From contig NZ_JBIRXP010000001.1 of the NCBI RefSeq assembly GCF_044389085.1, positions 806,001 to 870,000 on the forward strand: a stretch of DNA of 64,000 nt. Reading direction: 5' to 3'. A model generated the notes under the pieces. The model was not told the DNA's origin and made no database searches. It saw nothing but the letters and a program-made list of their open reading frames with translations. The stretch is from Isoptericola sp044389085. Lineage in GTDB: Bacteria; Actinomycetota; Actinomycetes; Actinomycetales; Cellulomonadaceae. A program made the position numbers and the translations under genes. Shown here piece by piece: positions 16,839 through 24,344 of this stretch (the first letter of the stretch is position 1; every line of letters starts with the position of its first letter).

Positions 16839-17576
16839 GCGGATGATGGAGATCGCGTCCTCACCGGGCTGCTCATCGACCTGCTCGACACCCTCGCCCG
16901 GGGGCACCAGCTCCCGGCCCAGGTCCGGCACGCCCGCGTCCACCCACGCCCTGCGCACCTGCTCGAACCGCGTCGGCAGCGGCGCCCGGACCGCCCCGTA
17001 GCGCGCGTTGGTGCGATGGGCGAAGCGCCGCCACGAGAGCACCAGCCCCTGCCGTGTGATCGGCAGCCCGCTCGCGACCGTCGTGCCGTTGTCGTGCGTG
17101 TGGTGCACGGTGAGCAGCAGCGCGCGCGGCACCGAGCCCTCCAGCTCGGCGGCGAGCTCCTCCCGCACGACCATCCAGTGCCGCAGCAGCAGCACCACCT
17201 CGGGCGGCAGCCGGTGCTCGCGCAGCGTCCGGTGCTTGCCGTGGCGCAGCAGGACCCTCCCCTCCCCCGGGTCCCGCGCGCCGCCGACCCGGCCACGCCG
17301 GGCGGCCGCAGCCGGCTCCGGCCCCAGATCGAGGTCCTCCGCCCGCACCCGCAGCAGGTCGCCGTAGCGCGCGCCCGTCGCCCGGGTGAGCCCCGCGATC
17401 ACCGCCAGGCGCACCACCTCGGGCTTCCCGCCGGGGCGCAGCGCCTCCACGGACAGCTCGCGCCAGACCCACTCCGCCTCGTCCAGCGAGACCGTGGGGC
17501 GCGGGTACCGGGTGACGGGCGCCGCAGCAGGGGCGTCACTCTCCGGGGCGGAGGCCCCGTTCCTGCTCTGCGTCAT
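16830..17576 (-). CDS. Tyrosine-recombinase-like protein lacking the catalytic end
   Basis: 248 residues from ATG 17576 (the frame is open further upstream but overlaps yigZ). An N-terminal region of about 40 disordered residues precedes a fold like the catalytic half of tyrosine recombinases: RATGARYGDLLRVRAEDLDL matches the first catalytic-arginine box, LLRHGKHRTLREHRLP matches the beta-hairpin with the lysine, and LPITRQGLVLSWRRFAHRT matches the next helix. The HxxR and nucleophilic tyrosine boxes are not recognisable; the region that should hold them reads LPTRFEQVRRAWVDAG. So it is probably inactive as a recombinase and may be a DNA-binding protein. A CAGGAT -10 (17583-17588, minus strand) is 6 nt before ATG. 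Imperfect direct repeats flank the gene. Confidence 0.6.
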   Translation of the reverse strand: MTQSRNGASAPESDAPAAAPVTRYPRPTVSLDEAEWVWRELSVEALRPGGKPEVVRLAVIAGLTRATGARYGDLLRVRAEDLDLGPEPAAAARRGRVGGARDPGEGRVLLRHGKHRTLREHRLPPEVVLLLRHWMVVREELAAELEGSVPRALLLTVHHTHDNGTTVASGLPITRQGLVLSWRRFAHRTNARYGAVRAPLPTRFEQVRRAWVDAGVPDLGRELVPPGEGVEQVDEQPGEDAISIIREK

Positions 17577-17587
17577 GGGTCCATCCT

Positions 17588-17607
17588 GGCGCTTGGCACA
17601 CTTTTTC
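17588..17607. repeat. Imperfect direct repeat, copy 2 (upstream of integrase-like gene)
   Basis: GGCGCTTGGCACACTTTTTC on the plus strand, overlapping the -10 region (17583-17588) of the integrase-like gene. Same orientation as 16817-16838. As it lies over the promoter it could be an operator for self-repression; as a flank it could be one end of a very small inserted element. Both readings are inference. Confidence 0.45.
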
Positions 17608-17652
17608 TCCGGAGGTCGCTCGGCGTGTCGACGGCCGTCGTAGCCTCGTGCG

Positions 17653-18341
17653 GTGAGCCGACCCGACAGCCCCTCCCCTCCCGCGCTCCCGGGCACGCTC
17701 GCCGCCCCCGTCGACCACGAGCTGGTCGTCAAGAAGTCGCGCTTCTCGCTCATCTCGCCCCGGCCCCCTCGGTCGAGGCCGCCGACGCCGTCGTCGCCCG
17801 GCTCCGCAAGGAGCACTGGGACGCCCGCCACCACTGCGTGGCCCTGGTGGTCGGCACGCGCGCCGACCAGCAGCGCTCCTCCGACGACGGCGAGCCCTCG
17901 GGCACCGCCGGCGTGCCCATGCTGGAGGTGCTGCGACGACGGGAGCTCACCGACGTCGTGGCGGTCGTGACGCGCTACTTCGGCGGCGTCCTCCTCGGCG
18001 CCGGCGGCCTGGTGCGGGCCTACTCGGGCGCGGTCGCGGAGGCGCTGGACGTCGCGGCGTCGGCGGGGGTGCTCCGACGCCGCGAGGTGCTCACCGAGGT
18101 CACGATCGACGTGCCGCACGCCGACGCCGGCCGCGTCGACCACCTGCTGCGCGACTGGGCGGGGCAGCACGGCGCCGTGCTCGAGCAGCCGACGTACGCC
18201 GCCGTCGCGCGGCTCGCCCTGCTGGTGCCGCCGGCCGCGCTCCCCCGCCTGCGCGACGACCTCGCCGCGGCCTCGGCGGGCGCCCTCGCCCCCGTTCCCG
18301 GCGCCGACCGCGTCGTCGACCTCCCCGCCCACGTGTTGTGA
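17653..18341 (+). pseudogene. yigZ: YigZ/UPF0029 family protein, one-base frameshift
   Basis: YigZ/IMPACT family protein (UPF0029), a small soluble protein of uncertain role. It is read in two frames. From GTG 17653 the first frame gives the N-terminus up to HELVVKKSRF (about residues 22-31), the start of the UPF0029 domain. The rest, from LAHLAPAPSVEAADAV through RYFGGVLLGAGGLVRAYSGA to the stop at 18341, is in another frame. Adding one base at about 17743-17747 joins them into a normal 229-residue protein reading KKSRFLAHLAP. Both halves look intact, so this is either a recent mutation or a sequencing error in a CTTCTCGCTC context. TAGCCT (17641-17646) is 6 nt before the GTG. The stop lies inside the palindrome at 18333-18398. 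Confidence 0.8.
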
Positions 18342-18398
18342 GCGCGATTTCGGGGACTATCCGGGCGCGGATTGTCCCCGAAATCGCGCTCACAACAC
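18333..18398. terminator. 66-bp near-perfect palindrome between convergent genes
   Basis: Arms 18333-18363 and 18368-18398 are 31 bp each with one mismatch (18358/18373) and a 4-nt loop. The core is GTTGTGAGCGCGATTTCGGG and its complement. It contains the yigZ stop codon and ends 1 nt before the stop of the convergent UGPase gene, so it would fold in both transcripts and probably is a bidirectional terminator. No T-tract. Such length and near-perfection are more than a simple terminator needs, so a repeat-element origin is possible. Confidence 0.75.
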
Positions 18399-18399
18399 C

Positions 18400-19833
18400 T
18401 CAGGAGGTGACGCCGTCCGCGGTGACGGTCGCGCCGTCGGGCACGGTGGCGGGCTCGCCCGCGTCCGCCAGCGCCGCGTCGCCCTCTGCGCGGACGCCGG
18501 CGCCGAAGGTCCAGTCGCCGTCGACGGTGAGCGACGACGCCGCCCGCAGCGACGGCGCGCCCTGGGCGAAGCGCTCGTCGAAGCCCGCGATCTGCTTGTA
18601 GGTCTTCGAGAGCTTCACCAGCGGGGCGTCGACCTGGGCCACCAGGCGGTAGTCGCCGGTGAGCTCGTAGACGTCGGACCGCATGAGCAGCAGGTCGCTC
18701 GTCGTCTTGACCGGCAGGAAGCGCTCGCGCCCCACCTCGATCGCCGTCGCGCCCTCGAACACGGCCACGGCCGCGCCCATGGCGGACTCGATCTGCACGA
18801 CGGCGGGCGACGACGGATCGGTCGGGTCCACGGTCTTCTCGTTGCGGATCAGCGGCAGCTCGAGCACCCCGCCGGTGCGGTCGAGCTCGGCCGCGAGCGC
18901 CTCGAGGTCGAACCAGAGGTTGTTGGTGTGGAAGTACCGGTGCACCGTCGGGTCGAGGGAGATGTCGACGTCGTCCGGGTGCGTCTGCGCCGTCTCGCGC
19001 TGCACGATGCGGCCGTCGCTCTTGCGCACCACGAGCTGCCCGCCCTTGACGTCCGCGGGCGTCTTGAGGCACATCTCGGCCGCGTAGGGGGCCCCGGACG
19101 CCGCGAACCAGGCCGCGATCGCCCCGTCGGGGGCGGCGCCGAGGTTGTCGGAGTTGGAGACGCTGGCGTACCTGAAGCCCGCGTCCAGGAGCGCCCGCAC
19201 GACGCCGGACGCGTGCAGGGCGGGGTACAGGTCGCCGTGCCCGGGCGGGCACCACTCGAGCGAGGGGTCGGCGGGCCACTCGACCGGCTCGAGGGTGTCG
19301 GCGCGCAGCTTGGGCTCGCGGTTCTGCAGGAAGTCCACCGGCAGGCCGTCGACGGCGAGGTCGTCGTAGGGGGCGAGGGCTGCGAGGGTGTCGTCGCGGG
19401 TGCGGAACGAGTTCATCAGCACCAGCGGCAGACGGGCACCCGTGGCCGCCCGGGCGGCGCGCACCTGGCGCACGATGACGTCGAGGAACGTGAGCGACTC
19501 CGTACCGCCCGCCTCGCCGGAGCGGTCGGCGGGGGCGTCGTCGCGCACCGTGAGCAGCGACTTCGCCCGGTCCATCCCCATGGAGGTCCCGAGCCCGCCG
19601 TTGAGCTTGATGATGGCGGTGCGTGCGAGGGCCGCCTCGGCGTCGGCGTCGGAGACCGCGAGGTCGGCGTGCCGCGGCAGGTCGGTGAGGGGCTCGACGT
19701 CCGCCTCGCGCACGAGGCCCGTCTCGCCGGACTCGAGCAGGTGGTAGAAGCGGGTGAAGGTCTCGATCGCGGCGGGGGCGACGCCCTCCGCCTGCATCTT
19801 GGATCGGGCCAGGGCAAGTCCGCGGTCGCTCAT
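18400..19833 (-). CDS. UTP-glucose-1-phosphate uridylyltransferase, UGP2/eukaryotic type
   Basis: Makes UDP-glucose from UTP and glucose-1-phosphate for glycan and glycolipid synthesis. 477 residues, of the UDPGP (eukaryotic-like) family and not the short bacterial GalU family. The nucleotide-binding loop is KLNGGLGTSMGMDRAKSLL (residues about 77-95); LVLMNSFRTRDDT, EWCPPGHGDLYPAL and SNSDNLGA are the other hallmark blocks. ATG 19833 is preceded by TAGGGT (minus strand, 19841-19846) at 7 nt, so I prefer it over the GTG three codons earlier. Converges on yigZ with the palindrome between. The eukaryotic-type enzyme is known from bifidobacteria and other actinobacteria. Confidence 0.92.
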   Translation of the reverse strand: MSDRGLALARSKMQAEGVAPAAIETFTRFYHLLESGETGLVREADVEPLTDLPRHADLAVSDADAEAALARTAIIKLNGGLGTSMGMDRAKSLLTVRDDAPADRSGEAGGTESLTFLDVIVRQVRAARAATGARLPLVLMNSFRTRDDTLAALAPYDDLAVDGLPVDFLQNREPKLRADTLEPVEWPADPSLEWCPPGHGDLYPALHASGVVRALLDAGFRYASVSNSDNLGAAPDGAIAAWFAASGAPYAAEMCLKTPADVKGGQLVVRKSDGRIVQRETAQTHPDDVDISLDPTVHRYFHTNNLWFDLEALAAELDRTGGVLELPLIRNEKTVDPTDPSSPAVVQIESAMGAAVAVFEGATAIEVGRERFLPVKTTSDLLLMRSDVYELTGDYRLVAQVDAPLVKLSKTYKQIAGFDERFAQGAPSLRAASSLTVDGDWTFGAGVRAEGDAALADAGEPATVPDGATVTADGVTS

Positions 19834-19893
19834 GAGCAGCACCCTAACCGCGTGCGCTCCGGCTGGTCGGCGCGTCCGGCCGCTCGCAGGTCT

Positions 19894-20514
19894 CTACTCG
19901 AAGCGGGACGGGTCCCCGGCTCCGCCGCGGACGACCTCGGGGTAGCCCTCGGACCAGTCGACGACGGTGGTGGGCTCGGGCAGCACCTCGCCGGCGTCCA
20001 CGACGGCGTCGACGACGTGGTCGAGCTCCTCCTTGGCCTGCCAGCCGTCGGTGAGGGGCTGCTCGGCGCCCGGCAGGATGAGCGTGGACGACAGCAGGGG
20101 CTCGCCGAGCTCGCGCAGCAGCGCCTGCACGACCCGCGAGTCGGGGATGCGCACGCCGATGGTCTTCTTCTTGGGGTGCGCGAGGCGCCGCGGCACCTCC
20201 GGGGTGGCGGGGAGGATGAACGTGTACGGCCCGGGGGTGGCGGCCTTGATCGCGCGGAAGGCGGTGTTGTCGAGCCGCACGAGCTGGCCGAGCTGCGCGA
20301 AGTCGGCGCACACCAGGGTGAAGTGGTGTCCGGCGTCGAGGTGGCGGATCTGGCGGATCCGCTCGGTGCCGTCGTGCTGGCCGACGCGGCAGCCGAGCGC
20401 GTACCCGGAGTCGGTGGGGTAGGCGATGAGCCCCCCGTCGTTCAGCAGCGCGACGACCTGCCCCATCGCCCGGGGCTGCGGGTCGACCGGGTGGACGTCG
20501 AAGTAGCGGGCCAT
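19894..20514 (-). CDS. YciO/YrdC-like L-threonylcarbamoyladenylate synthase family protein
   Basis: 206 residues of the YrdC/Sua5/YciO superfamily, which makes threonylcarbamoyl-AMP for the t6A base of tRNA. The motif set is present: GGLIAYPTDSGYALGCRV (about residues 27-44), FTLVCADFAQ, ATPGPYTFILPAT and KKKTIGVRIPDS. The length and the single domain match YciO, which lacks the Sua5 C-terminal domain; another copy elsewhere may be the main t6A enzyme. ATG 20514 has TACGCT (20522-20527, minus strand) 7 nt upstream. 60 nt separate it from UGPase, which has its own -10. Whether it is catalytically a TC-AMP synthase or a YciO homologue with another role cannot be told. Confidence 0.88.
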   Translation of the reverse strand: MARYFDVHPVDPQPRAMGQVVALLNDGGLIAYPTDSGYALGCRVGQHDGTERIRQIRHLDAGHHFTLVCADFAQLGQLVRLDNTAFRAIKAATPGPYTFILPATPEVPRRLAHPKKKTIGVRIPDSRVVQALLRELGEPLLSSTLILPGAEQPLTDGWQAKEELDHVVDAVVDAGEVLPEPTTVVDWSEGYPEVVRGGAGDPSRFE

Positions 20515-20580
20515 GCCCGGCAGCGTATCCCCGGGCGATGGGCCCGCACCTGTCGACGCGTGCGGCGGTCCGGCCTTCCC

Positions 20581-21588
20581 TCAGCCGACGAGCGCCCTGC
20601 GCAGCTCGACCTCGCTGGCGTTGCCGCCCGAGCAGACGACGCCGACCCGGCGCCCCGCGAATGCGGCGGGGTGCGTGAGGACGGCGCCCAGGGCGGCGGC
20701 GCCGGCCCCCTCGGCGACGGTCCGGGCGCCGGTGAGGTAGAGGCGCTGGGCGGCGGTGATGGCGTCGTCGTCGACGAGCAGGAAGTCCGTCAGGCGCTCG
20801 CGCAGCACGGCCTGGGTGAGGGCGAAGCCGCAGCCGACGGCGAGCCCTTCGGCGCGCGTGGCGTTCGCCGCGGTGCGCAGCTCCCCCGCGCGCCACGAGT
20901 CGTGGGCGGCCGGGGACGCGGCGGCCTGCACGGCGATCACGCGCAGGCCGGGGGCGAGCGCGCCCGCGACGAGACAGGCGGCCGCGGCCCCCGAGCCGCC
21001 GCCCACCGGGACGACGAGGACGTCGAGGTCGGGCGCCTGCTCCAGGAGCTCGAGGGTCGCGGTGGCCACGCCCGCGACGAGGACCGGCTCGTTGGCGGCG
21101 CCGACGAGGCGCGCTCCCGTGGCCGCGGCCACCGCGCCGGCACGCACCCGGGCATCGTCGAAGGTCTCGCCGTCCAGCACCACGTCGGCGCCGAGGTCGC
21201 GCACGGCTCGTTCCTTCAGCGGGTTCGGGTGGCGCGGCATGACGATCGTGCAGGCGGTGCCGGTGTGCCGGGCGGCGTGCGCGAGCGCCTGGGCGTGGTT
21301 CCCGGTCGAGTAGGCGACGATGCCGCGCCGGCGCGCCTCGTCGTCGAGGCCGAGCAGCAGGTTGAGCGCGCCGCGCACCTTGAACGCGCCCGTGTGCTGC
21401 AGGTTCTCGTGCTTGACGACGAGGCTCGCGCCCACGGCGCCCGCCGCGGCGACGGCGCGGTCCAGCTCGGGGTGCGCCAGGGCGGGCGTGCGGACGACGA
21501 GCCCGTCGACGCGGCGGGCCGCGGCCAGCACGTCGCGCATCGTCGGGGGCGCGGGCTCCTCGGGGACGGGCTGCGGGATCGTCGTCAT
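20581..21588 (-). CDS. PLP-dependent threonine/serine dehydratase
   Basis: Fold-type II PLP enzyme of the threonine/serine dehydratase group, which deaminates hydroxy-amino acids. 335 residues from ATG 21588. The lysine that binds PLP is in HTGAFKVRGALN (about residue 59), the phosphate-binding loop is VPVGGGSGAAAA and the end has CSGGNASEVE. No C-terminal ACT domain, so it is the catabolic or racemase-like type, not the feedback-controlled IlvA. GAGGTG stands directly before the ATG. Divergent from a LysR gene with a palindromic operator in between, so likely the target of that regulator. Close relatives include serine racemase and hydroxyaspartate dehydratase; substrate uncertain. Confidence 0.85.
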   Translation of the reverse strand: MTTIPQPVPEEPAPPTMRDVLAAARRVDGLVVRTPALAHPELDRAVAAAGAVGASLVVKHENLQHTGAFKVRGALNLLLGLDDEARRRGIVAYSTGNHAQALAHAARHTGTACTIVMPRHPNPLKERAVRDLGADVVLDGETFDDARVRAGAVAAATGARLVGAANEPVLVAGVATATLELLEQAPDLDVLVVPVGGGSGAAAACLVAGALAPGLRVIAVQAAASPAAHDSWRAGELRTAANATRAEGLAVGCGFALTQAVLRERLTDFLLVDDDAITAAQRLYLTGARTVAEGAGAAALGAVLTHPAAFAGRRVGVVCSGGNASEVELRRALVG

Positions 21589-21624
21589 CACCTCAGGATC
21601 ACCGGGGGCCGACCGATAGGTCCA

Positions 21625-21648
21625 ATGCCTGTTCTGACTGCCAGGCAT
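21625..21648. promoter_or_regulatory. Probable LysR operator between dehydratase and lysR
   Basis: ATGCCTG (21625-21631) and CAGGCAT (21642-21648) form a perfect 7-bp inverted repeat with a 10-nt spacer, of the T-N11-A type used by LysR proteins. It lies in the 94-nt space between divergent starts 21588 and 21683, upstream of the lysR -10 TAGGCT (21671-21676). Palindrome seen; binding inferred. Confidence 0.65.
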
Positions 21649-21682
21649 CGATACGGCCGATGCGTCGTCGTAGGCTGACCCC

Positions 21683-22627
21683 GTGTCCGTCGACCCCGCT
21701 CCCCCGCCCCACCTGGACCTCACGCGGCTGCGCGTCCTGGCAGCCGTCGCCCGCACCGGCTCGGTGACCGCCGCCGCGCGCGAGCTGCACTACGCCCAGC
21801 CGTCGGTCAGCCACCACCTCGCGCGGCTCGAGGCCGAGGCCGGGATCGCGCTCCTGCAGCGCGCGGGGCGCGGCGTCCGCCTCACGGAGGCGGGCCGTCT
21901 GCTCGCCGCCCGCGCGGAGGAGATCCTCGGGCGCGTGGAGGGCGCCCGTCGCGAGCTCGACGCCCTGGCGGGGCTCCGCGCGGGGCGGGCGCGGCTCGCC
22001 GCGTTCCCGTCCGCGCTGGCGACGCTCGTGCCCGCCGCCGTCGCCGGGCTGCGGGCCGCGCACCCCGGGCTGAGCGTCGGGCTCGTCGAGGCGGAGCCGC
22101 CCGAGGCGGTCGCGGCGCTGCAGGCCGGCGACGTCGACGTCGCCCTCGTCTTCCGGCACACCGATGCCCCGCACGCCCGGCCCGCGATGGACCTGTCGCG
22201 TTTCGAGGTCACCGAGGTGCACTCCGAGCCGATCACCCTGGTCCGGCGGGCGGACGGTGCGGGGGCCGGGGCGGGGCAGGGCGACGGTGCGACGTCGCTG
22301 GCCGACCTGCGCGACGCCGCCTGGATCGCGGGGTGCGAGCGGTGCCGCGCGGACCTGGTGGCCCGCTGCGCCGCCGCGGGGTACGCACCGCGCATCGCGT
22401 TCGAGACGGACGACTACGTGGCCGTGCAGGCCCTGGTGGCGTCCGGGGCCGGCGTGAGCCTGCTGCCCTCGCTCGCCCTGCGCGCCCACCGGAACCCGGA
22501 CGTCGTGGCGCACCCCCTGCCCGGCGCCACCCGTGAGGTCCTCGCCCTCACCGTCGGCGCGCCGACCCCGGCGGCCCACGCCCTCGTGCAGCGTCTGGTC
22601 GAGGCGGGCGACGCCGCCCGCGACTAG
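21683..22627 (+). CDS. LysR family transcriptional regulator
   Basis: 314 residues. N-terminal winged helix-turn-helix (VLAAVARTGSVTAAARELHY, residues about 17-36, then PSVSHHLARLEAEAG) and a C-terminal substrate-binding-like effector domain. GTG 21683 follows TAGGCT (21671-21676) by 6 nt, giving a leaderless mRNA. Divergent from the PLP dehydratase with an operator-like palindrome between; LysR proteins normally control the divergent gene and themselves. The effector is probably an amino acid or its product, inferred only from the neighbour. Its stop codon TAG is part of the -10 (TAGCGT) of the next gene. Confidence 0.92.
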   Translation: MSVDPAPPPHLDLTRLRVLAAVARTGSVTAAARELHYAQPSVSHHLARLEAEAGIALLQRAGRGVRLTEAGRLLAARAEEILGRVEGARRELDALAGLRAGRARLAAFPSALATLVPAAVAGLRAAHPGLSVGLVEAEPPEAVAALQAGDVDVALVFRHTDAPHARPAMDLSRFEVTEVHSEPITLVRRADGAGAGAGQGDGATSLADLRDAAWIAGCERCRADLVARCAAAGYAPRIAFETDDYVAVQALVASGAGVSLLPSLALRAHRNPDVVAHPLPGATREVLALTVGAPTPAAHALVQRLVEAGDAARD

Positions 22628-22636
22628 CGTGGAGGA

Positions 22637-24127
22637 GTGCCCGAGGAGCTGGCGTGGCAGCCGGACCTGCTCGGCGGCTGGTGGGCCACCGTCGACTACG
22701 ACGTCGCCCGCGAGGTGCTGCAGCGCGGCACCGGCGCGCTGCTGTGCCTGGCTTTCCTCCAGGCCCTGGGCCAGTTCCGTCCCCTGCTCGGCGACCACGG
22801 GCTGCTCCCGGTGCGGCGGTTCACCGCACAGGTGCGGTTCCGCGACGCGCCGTCGTTGTTCCACCTGTACTACTCCGACCGCCTGCTGGTCGTCGTGGGG
22901 GTGCTCGGGACCGCGGGAGGCGCCGCCGTACTGGTGGGGCTGCCGCAGACCGGGCCGTGGTGGGTCACGACCGGGGTCCTGCTCGTGCTGTGGGCGGGCT
23001 ACCTCTCGATCGTCTCCGTCGGGCAGCGGTTCTACGCGTTCGGCTGGGAGTCGCTGCTGTGCGAGCTCGCGTTCCTCGCCGCGTGGTTCGGCTCCCCCGC
23101 CGTCCCCGTGCCGTTCCTGCTGGTGCTCGCCGCGCGCTGGCTGCTGTTCCGGCTGGAGCTCGGCGCCGGCCTGATCAAGTGGCGCGGCGACCGGGCGTGG
23201 CGCGACCTCACCGCCCTCGACCACCACCACGAGACGCAGCCGATGCCCGGGCCGCTCTCCTGGCACGCCCACCACCTGCCGCGCTGGTGGCACCGCACGG
23301 AGGTGGTGGGCAACCACGTCACGCAGCTGCTCGTGCCCTGGCTGCTGTGGCTGCCGCAGCCGCTGCCCAGCGTGGCCGGCGGCGTCGTCGTCGTGACCCA
23401 GGGCTGGCTCGTGCTCACCGGCAACTTCGCGTGGCTGAACTGGGCCGCGATCGTGCTGGGTGCGTCGATGGTGTCCGACGGCGTGTGGCGCGCGCTGCTC
23501 GGCGCCCTCGGACCGGCGGCGGCCACGCCCGCCCCGACCCCCGGCGTCCCGCCCGCCTATCTCGTGGCCGCGAGCGCCGTCGTCGTCGTCCTGGGGGTGC
23601 TGTCGGTCCGCCCCGCGCTGAACCTCGCCTCCCGGCACCAGCGGATGAACGCGAGCTTCGAGCCGCTGCGCCTGGTGAACGCGTACGGCGCGTTCGGCAG
23701 CGTGACCCGGCGGCGCGACGAGGTGATCGTCGAGGGCACGCTCGCCGAGCGGCCCGGGCCCGGCGACTGGCGCGAGTACGCCTTCCGCGGCAAGCCGGGC
23801 GACGTCGGTCGCAGGCCGCCGCAGGTCGCGCCGTACCACCTGCGGCTCGACTGGGTGCTGTGGTTCGTGCCCCTGGGCGCCTCGGGGCCGTGGATCCCGC
23901 GGCTGTGCCTGCGGCTGCTGGAGGCCGACCCCGCGACGCTGCGGCTGCTGCGACGCGACCCGTTCGACGGCGCGCGCCCCCGCTGGGTGCGGATGCGCCT
24001 GTTCCGCTACCGGTACACGACGCCGGACGAACGCCGTCGGACGGGCGACTGGTGGGTACGCGACGAGCTCGAGACGATCGTCGACCCGGTGGACCTCGCG
24101 CTCCTGTCGCGCCGAGGACGGCGCTGA
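22637..24127 (+). CDS. Lipase maturation factor (LMF1-like) membrane protein
   Basis: 496 residues. Resembles the lipase maturation factor family: several membrane helices from about residue 30 to 330, with family blocks LIKWRGDRAWRDLTALDHHH (about residues 179-198), ETQPMPGPLSWHAHHLP and, in the soluble C-terminal part, a beta-rich domain with YHLRLDWVLWFVP. In animals LMF1 helps fold lipases in the ER; the bacterial role is unknown. GTG 22637 is 6 nt after TAGCGT (22625-22630), which includes the lysR stop, so the start is probably leaderless. It converges on the ABC exporter genes with a long inverted repeat between them. Confidence 0.85.
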   Translation: MPEELAWQPDLLGGWWATVDYDVAREVLQRGTGALLCLAFLQALGQFRPLLGDHGLLPVRRFTAQVRFRDAPSLFHLYYSDRLLVVVGVLGTAGGAAVLVGLPQTGPWWVTTGVLLVLWAGYLSIVSVGQRFYAFGWESLLCELAFLAAWFGSPAVPVPFLLVLAARWLLFRLELGAGLIKWRGDRAWRDLTALDHHHETQPMPGPLSWHAHHLPRWWHRTEVVGNHVTQLLVPWLLWLPQPLPSVAGGVVVVTQGWLVLTGNFAWLNWAAIVLGASMVSDGVWRALLGALGPAAATPAPTPGVPPAYLVAASAVVVVLGVLSVRPALNLASRHQRMNASFEPLRLVNAYGAFGSVTRRRDEVIVEGTLAERPGPGDWREYAFRGKPGDVGRRPPQVAPYHLRLDWVLWFVPLGASGPWIPRLCLRLLEADPATLRLLRRDPFDGARPRWVRMRLFRYRYTTPDERRRTGDWWVRDELETIVDPVDLALLSRRGRR

Positions 24128-24207
24128 GACGACACCGGCCGGCCGCCGCGCCCACGCGCGGGCGCTACCTCGCCGGCCTGATCGACCACCCGCCGCGAGT
24201 CATGGGC

Positions 24208-24316
24208 GGACGGGTCGGCCGAGAGGTTCTTCGCGGGGACGTATCCCTCCCGAAGTGGAGGGCGCCCTGGCGCCCGTGAACGCGTCCCCGCGAAGAACCT
24301 CTCGGCCGGCCCGTCC
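24208..24316. repeat. 109-bp inverted repeat between convergent units
   Basis: Arms 24208-24241 and 24283-24316 are 34 bp each with one mismatch; the core is GAGAGGTTCTTCGCGGGGAC and its complement. The 41-nt loop holds its own hairpins (CCCTCC...GGAGGG and GGCGCC...GGCGCC). It lies between the stop of the LMF1-like gene (24127) and the stop of the convergent ABC gene (24345). It may be a bidirectional terminator or a small palindromic repeat element. No coding capacity is seen in the 217-nt gap. Confidence 0.7.
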
Positions 24317-24344
24317 CGCACCGACGGTTTCGGCCCCACGCCGG

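Noticed and set aside
18338..18601. Start codon inside the palindrome leading a plus-strand frame, mirrored by one on the minus strand
   Set aside because: Both begin with the same residues only because the sequence is a palindrome; the rest is antisense to UGPase or yigZ.
18928..21678. 916-residue open frame on the plus strand
   Set aside because: Antisense to three well-supported genes; no recognisable domain.
21599..23839. 746-residue open frame on the minus strand
   Set aside because: Antisense to lysR and the LMF1-like gene, which have clear motifs.
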